Shown: in pieces, positions 54,901 through 62,904 of the stretch
How positions within the stretch are numbered: position 1 is the first letter of the stretch
Layout: the number at the start of each line of letters is the position of its first letter
From: Plantimonas leprariae
GTDB lineage: Bacteria > Pseudomonadota > Alphaproteobacteria > Rhizobiales > Rhizobiaceae
Reading direction: 5' to 3'
Assembly: GCF_008802405.1 (NCBI RefSeq)
Contig: NZ_VZDO01000012.1
Coordinates: 109,750 to 173,749 of the forward strand
DNA: 64,000 nucleotides
Notes under the pieces: model-generated
The model's input: the letters and a program-made list of their open reading frames with translations, nothing else
Database searches by the model: none
What the model was told of the DNA's origin: nothing
Made by a program: the position numbers and the translations under genes

Positions 54901-55656
54901 ATGCGGCGCGTCATCCGGCCTCTCGCCGCTGCGGGTTTCGCCCTCGCCGCCACGGCGGCCTCCGCCTGTCCGTCCGCGCTGGCGGGGCGGACGGTCGCCG
55001 TCGACCCTGCGACGCACGGCTTCGGGGCGGTGCAGAAGCAGCCTCCCCTCCCGCTTCAGCCCGGCGAATACGTCGTCACGATCGACGACGGGCCGAACCC
55101 GAAGACGACGCCGGCGCTCCTCGACATCCTGCGGTCCCGCTGCATCGCCGCGACGTTCTTCCTCGTCGGGCGCAATGCCGAGCGGCATCCGGAGCTCGTC
55201 CGCCGGATCGTCGCGGAAGGCGACGGGATCGGCAGCCATTCCTTCTCGCACCGCGACTTCGGCAAGCTGAGCCGCGACGGGATCGCGGAGGAGATCTGGG
55301 CCGGCATGCGGGCCGTCGACATCGCGGCCTTCGGCGCCTTCGACGAGTCGCGCCGCCCGCGGCGCCTGTTCCGCTTCCCGGGAAGCCCCGGCTTTGCCCC
55401 TGCCCTGCCGCCCGACCTCGTCGCCATCGCCAACGGCGCGGGGGCGATCGTCGCGGGCTACGACTTCAGCCCGGAGGACTGGCGCAACTCGCCGCCGGAG
55501 GAAAGCTTCCGTCGCCTGTTGGCGCGGCTCGGCGACCGGGGCGTGATCCTGTTCCATGACGGGCAATCCAACACGCTCGAACTTCTGCCGATGGTGCTCG
55601 ACGAACTGGAGCGGCGCGGCGCGCGCGTCGTCCGGCTCGCGATCGGCGACGGCTGA
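54901..55656 (+). CDS. exported polysaccharide deacetylase (NodB domain)
   Basis: A 251-residue carbohydrate esterase of family 4. The signal peptide is MRRVIRPLAAAGFALAATAASA. The NodB domain shows TIDDGPNPKTTP (Asp62 base, Asp63 metal), GSHSFSH (metal ligands His113 and His117), RLFRFPGSPG and LFHDGQ. It would remove acetyl groups from the polysaccharide in the periplasm. Start 54901 is chosen for the signal peptide; ATGs at 54784 and 54820 would leave only 25-60 bases between divergent starts. Confidence 0.85.
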   Translation: MRRVIRPLAAAGFALAATAASACPSALAGRTVAVDPATHGFGAVQKQPPLPLQPGEYVVTIDDGPNPKTTPALLDILRSRCIAATFFLVGRNAERHPELVRRIVAEGDGIGSHSFSHRDFGKLSRDGIAEEIWAGMRAVDIAAFGAFDESRRPRRLFRFPGSPGFAPALPPDLVAIANGAGAIVAGYDFSPEDWRNSPPEESFRRLLARLGDRGVILFHDGQSNTLELLPMVLDELERRGARVVRLAIGDG

Positions 55657-55744
55657 GACTTTGACGCCGACGGCGAATCCGTGAACTTATGCCGCGAGGC
55701 CGGCCGAGGGGCGTCGGCGGCACCGATGGTTTGCAGTGGTGGCG

Positions 55745-56200
55745 ATGCGCAGTCTGAACCGGTTCCTGAAGCTTCGCGATGTGCTGGTCCGCACGAAGTG
55801 GCTGTACCTGACGCGCGTCTGGGGCATGGACATCCATCCGACCGCGACCTTCTCGCTGAGCGCTCGATTCGACAAGACCTATCCGCGCGGCATCCATGTC
55901 GGAGCCGAGACCTATGTCGCCTTCGACGCCGCCATCCTCTCGCACGACACGACGCGGCGCATGTACCGCGACACGGTGATCGGCCGGCGCTGCTTCATCG
56001 GGGCGCGCAGCATGATCCTGCCGGGCGTGACGGTCGGCGACGAATGCGTCGTCGGCAGCGGCAGCGTCGTCACCAAGGACGTGCCGCCGCGCAGCGTCGT
56101 CGCCGGCAACCCGGCGCGCGTGATCCGCTCGGACATCGAGGTCGGCCCCTACGGGCGCTTCAAGCCGGAGGCCGCGGCGCCGGTCGTCGAGAGCGTCTGA
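55745..56200 (+). CDS. hexapeptide-repeat acyltransferase
   Basis: A 151-residue left-handed beta-helix O-acetyltransferase. The imperfect hexapeptide repeats run from [15 protein letters not shown] to [19 protein letters not shown]; the usual catalytic His is in AILSHDTTR and the tail [14 protein letters not shown] matches the WcaF/NodL group. It probably acetylates an EPS sugar; the deacetylase is just upstream. A GTG at 55736 is an alternative start; neither has a strong ribosome site. Confidence 0.8.
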   Translation: MRSLNRFLKLRDVLVRTKWLYLTRVWGMDIHPTATFSLSARFDKTYPRGIHVGAETYVAFDAAILSHDTTRRMYRDTVIGRRCFIGARSMILPGVTVGDECVVGSGSVVTKDVPPRSVVAGNPARVIRSDIEVGPYGRFKPEAAAPVVESV

Positions 56201-56325
56201 TCGCACGGGCCGTTTCGCCCGGACCAGCTCGTCGACCACGCATTCTTGAATGTTGCACTGCGAAAAGATACAGCCTGCGGGGTGCCGCGCACCGTCGGCG
56301 GCGATGGTCCTGGAGCCGGTTCGGA

Positions 56326-57492
56326 ATGAAGATCGCGATCGCGGGCCTCGGCTATGTCGGCCTGTCCAACGCCGTCCTTCTGGCGCAGCACAACGAGGTG
56401 GTGGCCTACGACCTCGACCCGCGCAAGGTGAAGCTCGTCAACGAAGGCGTGTCGCCGATCGCCGATCCGGAGATCGAGGACTACCTCGCCAACCGGACCC
56501 TGAACCTGAAGGTGACGGGCGACAAGGCCGAGGCCTATCGAAACGCGGCCTTTGTCATCGTCGCGGTGCCGACCAACTACGATGCCGACACCAACACCTT
56601 CGACACCCGCGCGGTGGAAGCGGCGATCCGCGACGTGATGGCGGTGAACGACGACGCCACGATCGTCATCAAGTCGACGATTCCCGTCGGCTACACGGCC
56701 GGCGCTCGCCAGAGCTTCGATACCGACCGGATCGTCTTCTCGCCGGAGTTCCTGCGCGAGGGCAAGGCGCTCTACGACAACCTCCATCCATCGCGCATCG
56801 TGGTGGGCGAGCATTCCGAGCGCGCCCGGCGCTTCGCGGCGCTGCTTGCCGAAGGCGCGATCAAAGCGGACGTCGAGGTGCTGTTCACCGAGTCCAGCGA
56901 AGCCGAGGCGATCAAGCTGTTCTCCAACACCTATCTCGCGATGCGCGTCGCCTTCTTCAACGAGCTCGACACCTATGCCGCGACGCACCGGTTGAACTCG
57001 CGCGAGATCATCGACGGCGTCAGCCTCGATCCGCGCGTCGGCACGCATTACAACAACCCCTCCTTCGGCTACGGCGGCTACTGCCTGCCGAAGGATACCA
57101 AACAGCTTCTCGCAAACTACCGGGACGTGCCGCAGAACCTCGTGCGGGCCATCGTCGAGGCGAACTCGACGCGCAAGGACTTCATCGCCGACAGCATCCT
57201 GCGGCTGGAGCCGAAAACGGTCGGCATCTACCGCCTGACCATGAAGAACGGCTCCGACAATTTCCGCGATTCCTCGATCCAGGGCATCATGAAGCGCGTC
57301 AAGGCGAAGGGCGTCGCGGTCGCGGTCTACGAGCCGGCGCTGACGGACGACACCTTCTTCCGCTCGCCGGTGATCCGCGACATCGAGGAGTTCAAGCGCA
57401 CGGCCGACCTGATCGTCGCCAACCGCTGGTCGCCGGAGCTCGAGGACGTCAGGGCGAAGGTCTATACCAGAGACCTGTTCGGAGCCGACTGA
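56326..57492 (+). CDS. ugd: UDP-glucose 6-dehydrogenase
   Basis: A 388-residue enzyme making UDP-glucuronate with two NAD+. The Rossmann start is [20 protein letters not shown]; the catalytic Glu is in [14 protein letters not shown], Lys197/Asn201 in [16 protein letters not shown], and the nucleophile Cys253 in [13 protein letters not shown]. It is the short, HasB-like form. Two bases downstream pssD starts; the PssD/PssE pair of rhizobia uses UDP-glucuronate as donor, so supply and use are encoded together. Confidence 0.95.
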   Translation: MKIAIAGLGYVGLSNAVLLAQHNEVVAYDLDPRKVKLVNEGVSPIADPEIEDYLANRTLNLKVTGDKAEAYRNAAFVIVAVPTNYDADTNTFDTRAVEAAIRDVMAVNDDATIVIKSTIPVGYTAGARQSFDTDRIVFSPEFLREGKALYDNLHPSRIVVGEHSERARRFAALLAEGAIKADVEVLFTESSEAEAIKLFSNTYLAMRVAFFNELDTYAATHRLNSREIIDGVSLDPRVGTHYNNPSFGYGGYCLPKDTKQLLANYRDVPQNLVRAIVEANSTRKDFIADSILRLEPKTVGIYRLTMKNGSDNFRDSSIQGIMKRVKAKGVAVAVYEPALTDDTFFRSPVIRDIEEFKRTADLIVANRWSPELEDVRAKVYTRDLFGAD

Positions 57493-57494
57493 CG

Positions 57495-57950
57495 ATGGCG
57501 AGGACGTCCGGAAAGGTCATGGCGGTCGCCTCCGGCGGCGGCCACTGGGAACAGCTCCAGATCATCTGCGGGGCGCTGGCGGGCGAGGACGTGCTCCTCG
57601 TCACCACGGCGCAGAATCTCCTGCAGCAGATCGGCAAGGACGGGATCGTCGTCCGGGACTGCAACCGCAACAAGCCGCTCCAGACGCTCGAATGCGTCTG
57701 GCAGTGCCTGAAGCTCGTCCTGTCGGTGCGGCCGAAGGCGATCATCTCCACCGGCGCGGCCCCCGGCCTCATCTGCCTCGCCTTCGGGCGCCTCACCGGG
57801 GCGCGCACGATCTGGGTCGACAGCTTCGCCAATGTCGAGAAGCTCTCGATGTCCGGCAAGATGGCGCGATGGTGCGCCGACGTCTGGCTGACGCAATGGG
57901 AGCATCTGGCGGCGCCGAGCGGCCCCTCCTATGCGGGGGAAGTGCTTTGA
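57495..57950 (+). CDS. pssD: EPS glycosyltransferase subunit PssD (Alg14-like)
   Basis: A 151-residue membrane-associated partner of PssE. The N-terminus MAVASGGGHWEQLQIICGAL and the later RPKAIISTGAAPGLICLAFGRLTGARTIWVDSFANVEKLS match Alg14/PssD proteins, which carry the acceptor side of a split GT-B enzyme. In Rhizobium leguminosarum PssDE adds glucuronate to the lipid-linked glucose. It follows ugd by 2 bases and overlaps pssE. Confidence 0.88.
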   Translation: MARTSGKVMAVASGGGHWEQLQIICGALAGEDVLLVTTAQNLLQQIGKDGIVVRDCNRNKPLQTLECVWQCLKLVLSVRPKAIISTGAAPGLICLAFGRLTGARTIWVDSFANVEKLSMSGKMARWCADVWLTQWEHLAAPSGPSYAGEVL

Positions 57951-58426
57951 TCGTCGTCACCGTCGGCATGCAGCTTCCGTTCGACCGGCTGATCCGGATG
58001 ATGGACGAGCTGGCGCCGGAACTGAGCGAGCCGATCTACGCGCAGACCGGCGTCGGCACCTACGCCCCGGCGCATTTCCAGGCGCGGCCCACCACCTCGC
58101 CGGTGGAGTTCGAACAGGTCGTGCGCGACTGCCGGGTGATGGTCGCCCATGCCGGCATCGGCACGGTGCTGAAGGCCTACAAGTACCGCAAGCCGATCAT
58201 CCTCGTGCCGCGGCAGGTCGCCCACGGCGAGCACCGGAACGACCATCAGCTCGCCACCGTCTCGCAATTGCGCAAACGCGTCGGCATCTACGTGGCCGAC
58301 AGCAAGCCGGAACTCGCCGAACTGCTGAAGGCCGATCTCCAGCCGGCAGTCGTCACCGACGAGATGGAGGCGCGACGCGCGCGCTTCCTCGACTTCATCC
58401 GGACCGAGGTCGCGCGGCCGCACTGA
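57947..58426 (+). CDS. pssE: EPS glycosyltransferase catalytic subunit PssE (Alg13-like)
   Basis: A 159-residue nucleotide-sugar-binding half of the split transferase. The pattern VTVGMQLPFDRLIRMMDEL, MVAHAGIGTVLKAYKYRKPIILVPRQVAHGEHRNDHQ matches Alg13/PssE. The start is TTG, overlapping the pssD stop (TTGA); no ATG or GTG exists before the conserved first strand. Co-translation fits an obligate heterodimer. Confidence 0.88.
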   Translation: MIVVTVGMQLPFDRLIRMMDELAPELSEPIYAQTGVGTYAPAHFQARPTTSPVEFEQVVRDCRVMVAHAGIGTVLKAYKYRKPIILVPRQVAHGEHRNDHQLATVSQLRKRVGIYVADSKPELAELLKADLQPAVVTDEMEARRARFLDFIRTEVARPH

Positions 58427-58444
58427 AGCCGGAAGTTCGCCGCG

Positions 58445-59584
58445 TCACGCCGGCGCGATCCGGCGGATCAGGTCGAGGTACCGCTCGGCGCAGCGCTTCA
58501 CCGTGAAGGCCTCGGCCCGCCGGCGCAGCGCCTCACGGTCTGGCTGCTCCCCCAGCGCCGCCGCCATGGCGCGGCTCAGCGCCGCCGGATCGCCGACCGG
58601 AACGAGCCGGCCGCAGGCGCCGTCCTCCAGGATCTCGGCCGGACCGTGCGGGCAGTCGGTGCTGACGACCGGCGTGCCGCAGGCCAGCGCCTCCGCCACG
58701 ACGTTGCCGAAACCCTCGAAGCGCGACGACAGGACGAACAGCTCCGCGCGTCGGAGCCAGGGCAGCGGGTTCGCGACGAAACCCGGCAGCGCGACCTGGT
58801 CGGTGAGACCGAGCGCGGCGACCTGCGCCTCCATCTCGGCGCGGAGCGGCCCATCGCCGAGGACCACAAGACGCGCGTCGCCCGTTTCCTTCGCGAGGCG
58901 GCCGAAGGCGTCGATCAGAGTCGTGAAATCCTTCTGCGGCACGAAGCGCCCGACCGCGAGGACGATCGGCCGGTCTTCCGCAAACCAAGGATGGTCCGGC
59001 TCGCCCGCCATCCGCGCGGCGAAGTCCGCCGTCACCACGCCGTTGTGGATCACCGTCATCCGATCGCGATCCAGTCCGGATGCCGCTGCGAGGTCGTCCG
59101 CAACGCCGCTCGATACGGCCACCACCGCATCGGCGCGCGGCAGGACCGTGCGATAGAGCGCGGGCAGCGCCCGCCATTGCCAGGACGTCCGCTTCACCTG
59201 TTCGGAAAAGGCGTTGTGCTGGGTCGCGACGATGTGGGTGCCGCTCCGCGCAAGCCCGCGCGCCAGCACCGCCATGACGTTCATATGCTCCATGTTGGCG
59301 ATGAGCACGTCCGGCCGGGCACGGCGGAGATGTCGCGCGAGGAGCGGCATCGCCTTCATCTGCCGGTCCGCGCCGAGCACGTCGACGCGGACTTTCGCGG
59401 GAACGGCGTCGAGCAGCTCCCCCTTCCGCTGGTCGAGCAGGAAGGAGACGTCGAGGCCGGCCGCGGCGAATTCCGGCGCGAGCCTGAGATGCAGGCGTTC
59501 GGCGCCGCCGCCGCTGAGGTCGGGCAGATAGATCGCCAGCGACAGCGGCCTGCCGGCGTCTCGCGCCTCGCGTCTATCGGACAT
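58445..59584 (-). CDS. family-4-type glycosyltransferase
   Basis: A 379-residue GT-B retaining transferase. The N-terminus LSLAIYLPDLSGGGAERLHLRLA binds the acceptor; the C-terminal half has VLAVGRFVPQKDFTTLIDAF, LVVLGDGPLRAEMEAQVAALGL and the E-x7-E donor motif in SRFEGFGNVVAEALACGTPVVSTD. The ATG at 59584 overlaps the previous gene by 11 bases. It probably adds an EPS backbone or side-chain sugar. Confidence 0.87.
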   Translation of the reverse strand: MSDRREARDAGRPLSLAIYLPDLSGGGAERLHLRLAPEFAAAGLDVSFLLDQRKGELLDAVPAKVRVDVLGADRQMKAMPLLARHLRRARPDVLIANMEHMNVMAVLARGLARSGTHIVATQHNAFSEQVKRTSWQWRALPALYRTVLPRADAVVAVSSGVADDLAAASGLDRDRMTVIHNGVVTADFAARMAGEPDHPWFAEDRPIVLAVGRFVPQKDFTTLIDAFGRLAKETGDARLVVLGDGPLRAEMEAQVAALGLTDQVALPGFVANPLPWLRRAELFVLSSRFEGFGNVVAEALACGTPVVSTDCPHGPAEILEDGACGRLVPVGDPAALSRAMAAALGEQPDREALRRRAEAFTVKRCAERYLDLIRRIAPA

Positions 59585-60638
59585 GACCGGCCCGCTCCGC
59601 TTCGACGATCTCAATCAGCCTCGCCGCCTTGATGTCCCAGGTCTCGGCGCGCCAGCGCTCTGGAATGTTGCGCCGGGCCGAGGCGTCGCTTGCGAGGCGC
59701 CGCACTGCAGGACCGACCTCCGCCGGCGTGCGGACGATATGGATCGCCTCGCCGAAATCGAGCGCCTTCGGGATCGGCGTCGACAGGACCTCCATCCCGG
59801 AATTCAGGCAATGATAGTAGCGGAGCGGGTCGATCGTATGCGTCAGCCGCGAGCCGACGACATAGGGCGCGAGCGTCGCCGGATAAGCACCGAGGATGTC
59901 CGGCAAATCCTCGTTCACGTAGGGGCCGCGATAGGCGACGTTGCTCCGCTCCTTCGTCAGCCGCGTCAGCGCCGCGGCCACCGCGGTATCGTCCTGCGAC
60001 ACGCGTCCGTAGATGTCGAAGGCCAGCTCGAGATTCGCCGCCGCGGTCGCCGATACGAACGGGAAGTCGAAGCGCGCGTCGAGGCTGGCAAGAATGAGGA
60101 CGCGGCCCCAATCCGGCTGCGGCCGGTCGATCCGCCTGACCGGAGAGGCGTTGCCGAGCGGCTGCGAGGTCGGAAACAGCTCCTTCAGCGTCGGCGCGGC
60201 GTGGACGATGAGATCGGATCCGCCGACGAGCAGTTTGAGTGCGAGCTTGCCCTTGCAGCGCGACAGACCCTCGCGGTCGTAGAGCAGGTCGTCGTGCATA
60301 TCGAGGCACCACAGCCCGCCGCAGAGCAAGCGCAGCGCGCGGCTGATGCCGGGAAAGGCGAGATTGGTCGAGTTGAACACGAGCAGCCGCTCGCGCCCGC
60401 GAAACTCGCGCCGCGCGTAGTCGAGGAACGCCGGCAGCGAGAACGTCCGCGCGCACTCCGGTTTGGCCATGCGGACCACGGTCGGACGGCGTTTCAGGAA
60501 GACGTAGGTCACGTCGTGGCCGAGCTTCTGCAGTTCCTCGGCGAGAGGCAGCCGGAAATCGGATTTCGGCTCCCGGCAGGTGAGGAGCAGGACGGTCCAG
60601 CGGCCCTCTACGGGCGGCTGCGCCGAAGCGGAAGTCAT
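59574..60638 (-). CDS. GT-B-type glycosyltransferase
   Basis: A 354-residue protein whose pattern is that of a GT-B enzyme, though I do not place it in a named family. The N-terminal half has TVLLLTCREPKSDFRLPLAEELQKLGHDVTYVFL split over its first strands; the C-terminal half has ILASLDARFDFPF, APYVVGSRLTHTIDPLRYYHCLNSGMEVLSTPIP-like spacing of the donor site (about 240-300). GGAGCCGCCG precedes the ATG. The Cys-rich WCLDMHDDLLYDREG in the middle is unusual. Confidence 0.68.
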   Translation of the reverse strand: MTSASAQPPVEGRWTVLLLTCREPKSDFRLPLAEELQKLGHDVTYVFLKRRPTVVRMAKPECARTFSLPAFLDYARREFRGRERLLVFNSTNLAFPGISRALRLLCGGLWCLDMHDDLLYDREGLSRCKGKLALKLLVGGSDLIVHAAPTLKELFPTSQPLGNASPVRRIDRPQPDWGRVLILASLDARFDFPFVSATAAANLELAFDIYGRVSQDDTAVAAALTRLTKERSNVAYRGPYVNEDLPDILGAYPATLAPYVVGSRLTHTIDPLRYYHCLNSGMEVLSTPIPKALDFGEAIHIVRTPAEVGPAVRRLASDASARRNIPERWRAETWDIKAARLIEIVEAERAGHVR

Positions 60639-60690
60639 CGGCGGCTCCGGGTCGCGTCGGCGAGCATTTCCAAAAGCCTGCGCGGCCGGG

Positions 60691-61734
60691 TCATCGCGCG
60701 ACCTCGGCGTAGATCCGGTGCAGGAGCGGCAGGACGACCTCGTCGCTGTAGGTCGTCTCGACGCGCCGCCGGCCGGCCGCGGCGATCGCCCGCCGCCGCT
60801 CGCCGTCACCGAGGAGGAGGTCGAGCGAGGCCTCCAGTCCCTGTTTGTCGCCGGGCTCCAGCAGCAGACCGTCCACCCCGTCGGTGATCAGTTCCGGGAT
60901 GCCGCCGACCCGCGTGGTGACCACCGCGAGCTCGGCCGCCATCGCCTCCAGGACGCTCATCGGCAGGCCCTCGTTGTAGGAGGGCAGCGCGTAGATGCTG
61001 GAGCGTTCCAGAAGCCGCGTCTTCCCTTCGCCGTCGACCCAGCCGGCGAGCGACACCTGTGCGCCGAGTCCGCGCTCGCCGACGAGGGTCGCGGCCTTCT
61101 CGACCTCGCCGTTGCCGCCGACGGTCAGCCTGGCGGCAGGATGCCGGGCGGCGACCCCGGCGAAGGCCTCGATCAGGTCGAACGTGCCCTTGCGCGGTCC
61201 GACCAAGCCCAGGAACAGCACTTCCGCACCGTCCCGCCCATCCGCCGCGGGGCGCGCCGGCACCGTGACGTAGTTCGGCACGACGGTGATCCGCGCCGCC
61301 GGCGCGATCCGCTCGATGAAGCTGCGCCAGCTTTCCGACAGGACGAGGACGCGGTCGGACTTTTCCAGGTTGCGACGGATGAGGTGCTGCACCTGCGGGC
61401 GCTGCGCCTCGTAGAACTGGCGCATCTCCGAGCCGTGGAGGTGGAGGATCACCGGGACGCGGAAGGTGCGCGCGAGGGAAGCGAAGAGGTGTTTGCGCCA
61501 GAAGCTTCCGCGCATGGCGGCATGGATGTGGACGAGCTCGATCCGCCGGGTCGCGAGCAGCCACGCGAACTCCACCAGCGCCGCGAGGAGCACGATCTGC
61601 CGGCGCAGGAACCCGCCGTCGCAATAAGCCGCGATCAGGCGGACGTTCTCCCGCTCGATGAACCCGTCGCGGCGGTAGGCGTCGACGACGCTCCGCATCC
61701 CACCGCGCGCCGAGTTCCAGATCATCACCCTCAA
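60691..61734 (-). CDS. family-4-type glycosyltransferase
   Basis: A 347-residue GT-B enzyme. N-terminal acceptor half has HIHAAMRGSFWRKH and VILHLHGSEMRQF; C-terminal half has VLFLGLVGPRKGTFDLIEAFAG, LTVGGNGEVEKAA and the donor motif SYNEGLPMSVLEAMAAELAVVTTRVGGIPE. The TTG start at 61734 is supported by GAGGG 8 bases upstream; GTG 61728 or ATG 61725 would shorten it by 2-3 residues. It is the first gene of the minus-strand transferase run. Confidence 0.86.
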   Translation of the reverse strand: MRVMIWNSARGGMRSVVDAYRRDGFIERENVRLIAAYCDGGFLRRQIVLLAALVEFAWLLATRRIELVHIHAAMRGSFWRKHLFASLARTFRVPVILHLHGSEMRQFYEAQRPQVQHLIRRNLEKSDRVLVLSESWRSFIERIAPAARITVVPNYVTVPARPAADGRDGAEVLFLGLVGPRKGTFDLIEAFAGVAARHPAARLTVGGNGEVEKAATLVGERGLGAQVSLAGWVDGEGKTRLLERSSIYALPSYNEGLPMSVLEAMAAELAVVTTRVGGIPELITDGVDGLLLEPGDKQGLEASLDLLLGDGERRRAIAAAGRRRVETTYSDEVVLPLLHRIYAEVAR

Positions 61735-61940
61735 GGCAGTTCCCTCTTCAAGCGCGTGGCGGCGCACCGCTGGACGAGCGATTCCCGGCATCGGTCCGGT
61801 TCGATCCCATAGCCTGCATGGAGCCAGATGCGAAACCGGTCTCGACCGGCCGGGCCGGGCGGCCTAAAGCAGATGTGTCAGGCGCCGGGGCGATCATGGT
61901 CCGGATCCGGGCCGGTTGCGGAATTCGATCGAGGTAGAAG

Positions 61941-62309
61941 ATGCGCTCGCAGGCAGTCCTCCTCACCCTGCTGCTGTCTGGCTTCGGGATGCAGGCCGCG
62001 GACGCCGAGATGCGGCCGGTGAGCATCCAGAACGACGGGATCAACCCGATCTACAGGTTGTACGGCTGGCCGAGCGATCTGGTGCCGCGCACCTTCAACC
62101 TGCTCGTGCAGCCGATCCTGCCGGGCGACAGCCGCGACATCAAGGTCGAGGACGCCTACGGCAGTTGCACGTTCACGTTCCAAGCGGACTTCAACAATCC
62201 GCGCAAGCCGCTGCGGCCGACGCGCATCAAGCCGAAGTACATCAACCTCGCCTTCCGCGAAGGGGTGAACCTCTGCGGCGCCTCCGCGGCGAAGGTGCTC
62301 TTCAGATAG
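61941..62309 (+). CDS. small secreted protein of unknown function
   Basis: A 122-residue protein with a signal peptide (MRSQAVLLTLLLSGFGMQAADA). The mature part looks beta-rich and carries a cysteine pair (YGSCTFTF and VNLCGASA) likely to be a disulfide. GAGG lies 8 bases before the ATG. I do not recognise a family. It diverges from the glycosyltransferase gene at the edge of the EPS cluster. Confidence 0.68.
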   Translation: MRSQAVLLTLLLSGFGMQAADAEMRPVSIQNDGINPIYRLYGWPSDLVPRTFNLLVQPILPGDSRDIKVEDAYGSCTFTFQADFNNPRKPLRPTRIKPKYINLAFREGVNLCGASAAKVLFR

Positions 62310-62904
62310 AGGCGGCAGGACCTCGCCACACCCCCTCGCGCCGCGCATGGGGCCGCCGACTTTCGGAGCGAAGATTATCGCCGGGGTTCCGGCAAGCGGG
62401 ACCGTCGCTTCCCTCGTTGCTTCCGGACAGTTCCGGGACGACACTGATCGAAGCGAGGAAAACCGCCCGGAAGACAGCTCTCGTTCGAGCGGAAGAGGAG
62501 GATGGGGCGGGCGGCGAGAGCGCGGACCATCTGTTTCCGCGAAACGACGATGCCGCGGCGGACGCGAAGCGCCAGGTCCCGGAGCGTCCACGACGTTCCC
62601 GTTCGTTGAGGGCATGCCTCGCGATGCGAAAGCCGCAGCCGAGGCAAACGATGCCTCGCAGGCTTAGCCCCTGCCCCGAACCGAATCAAGATGCTGCAAT
62701 GCAGCAAAACTCGCGCGACAGGTTCGTTGGCGTGTGAGGAAATGCGTAACCCGCGTGCCGCTGCCCCCTCTTGAATGATCTCGCATCAAGCTCACTAAGC
62801 TTCTAGAGAAACACTCTAACTGCCGGCAGAGCCGACGCTTTTTAACGCGATGGCAAACGGTTTGGGTTGTTCTCTGCGCGGATAGCGAGTGAAGGGTCCA
62901 GCAG
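62310..62904. other. 595-base stretch without a convincing gene
   Basis: No frame here combines a ribosome site with a recognisable product. The longest open frame (62347-62667) is rich in Arg, Ser and Gly, lacks a ribosome site and looks like noise. The right part is AT-richer and holds a possible promoter for the chemotaxis gene. Confidence 0.6.
62771..62799 (+). promoter_or_regulatory. weak candidate promoter for the chemotaxis receptor gene
   Basis: TTGAAT (62771-62776) and ACTAAG (62794-62799) have a 17-bp spacer and lie about 105 bases before the receptor start. The -10 is poor, so this is a suggestion only. Confidence 0.25.

Noticed and set aside
62347..62667. 106-codon open frame after the small secreted protein
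   Set aside because: It has no ribosome site and a composition of Arg, Ser and Gly without structure; there is no sign of selection for protein.
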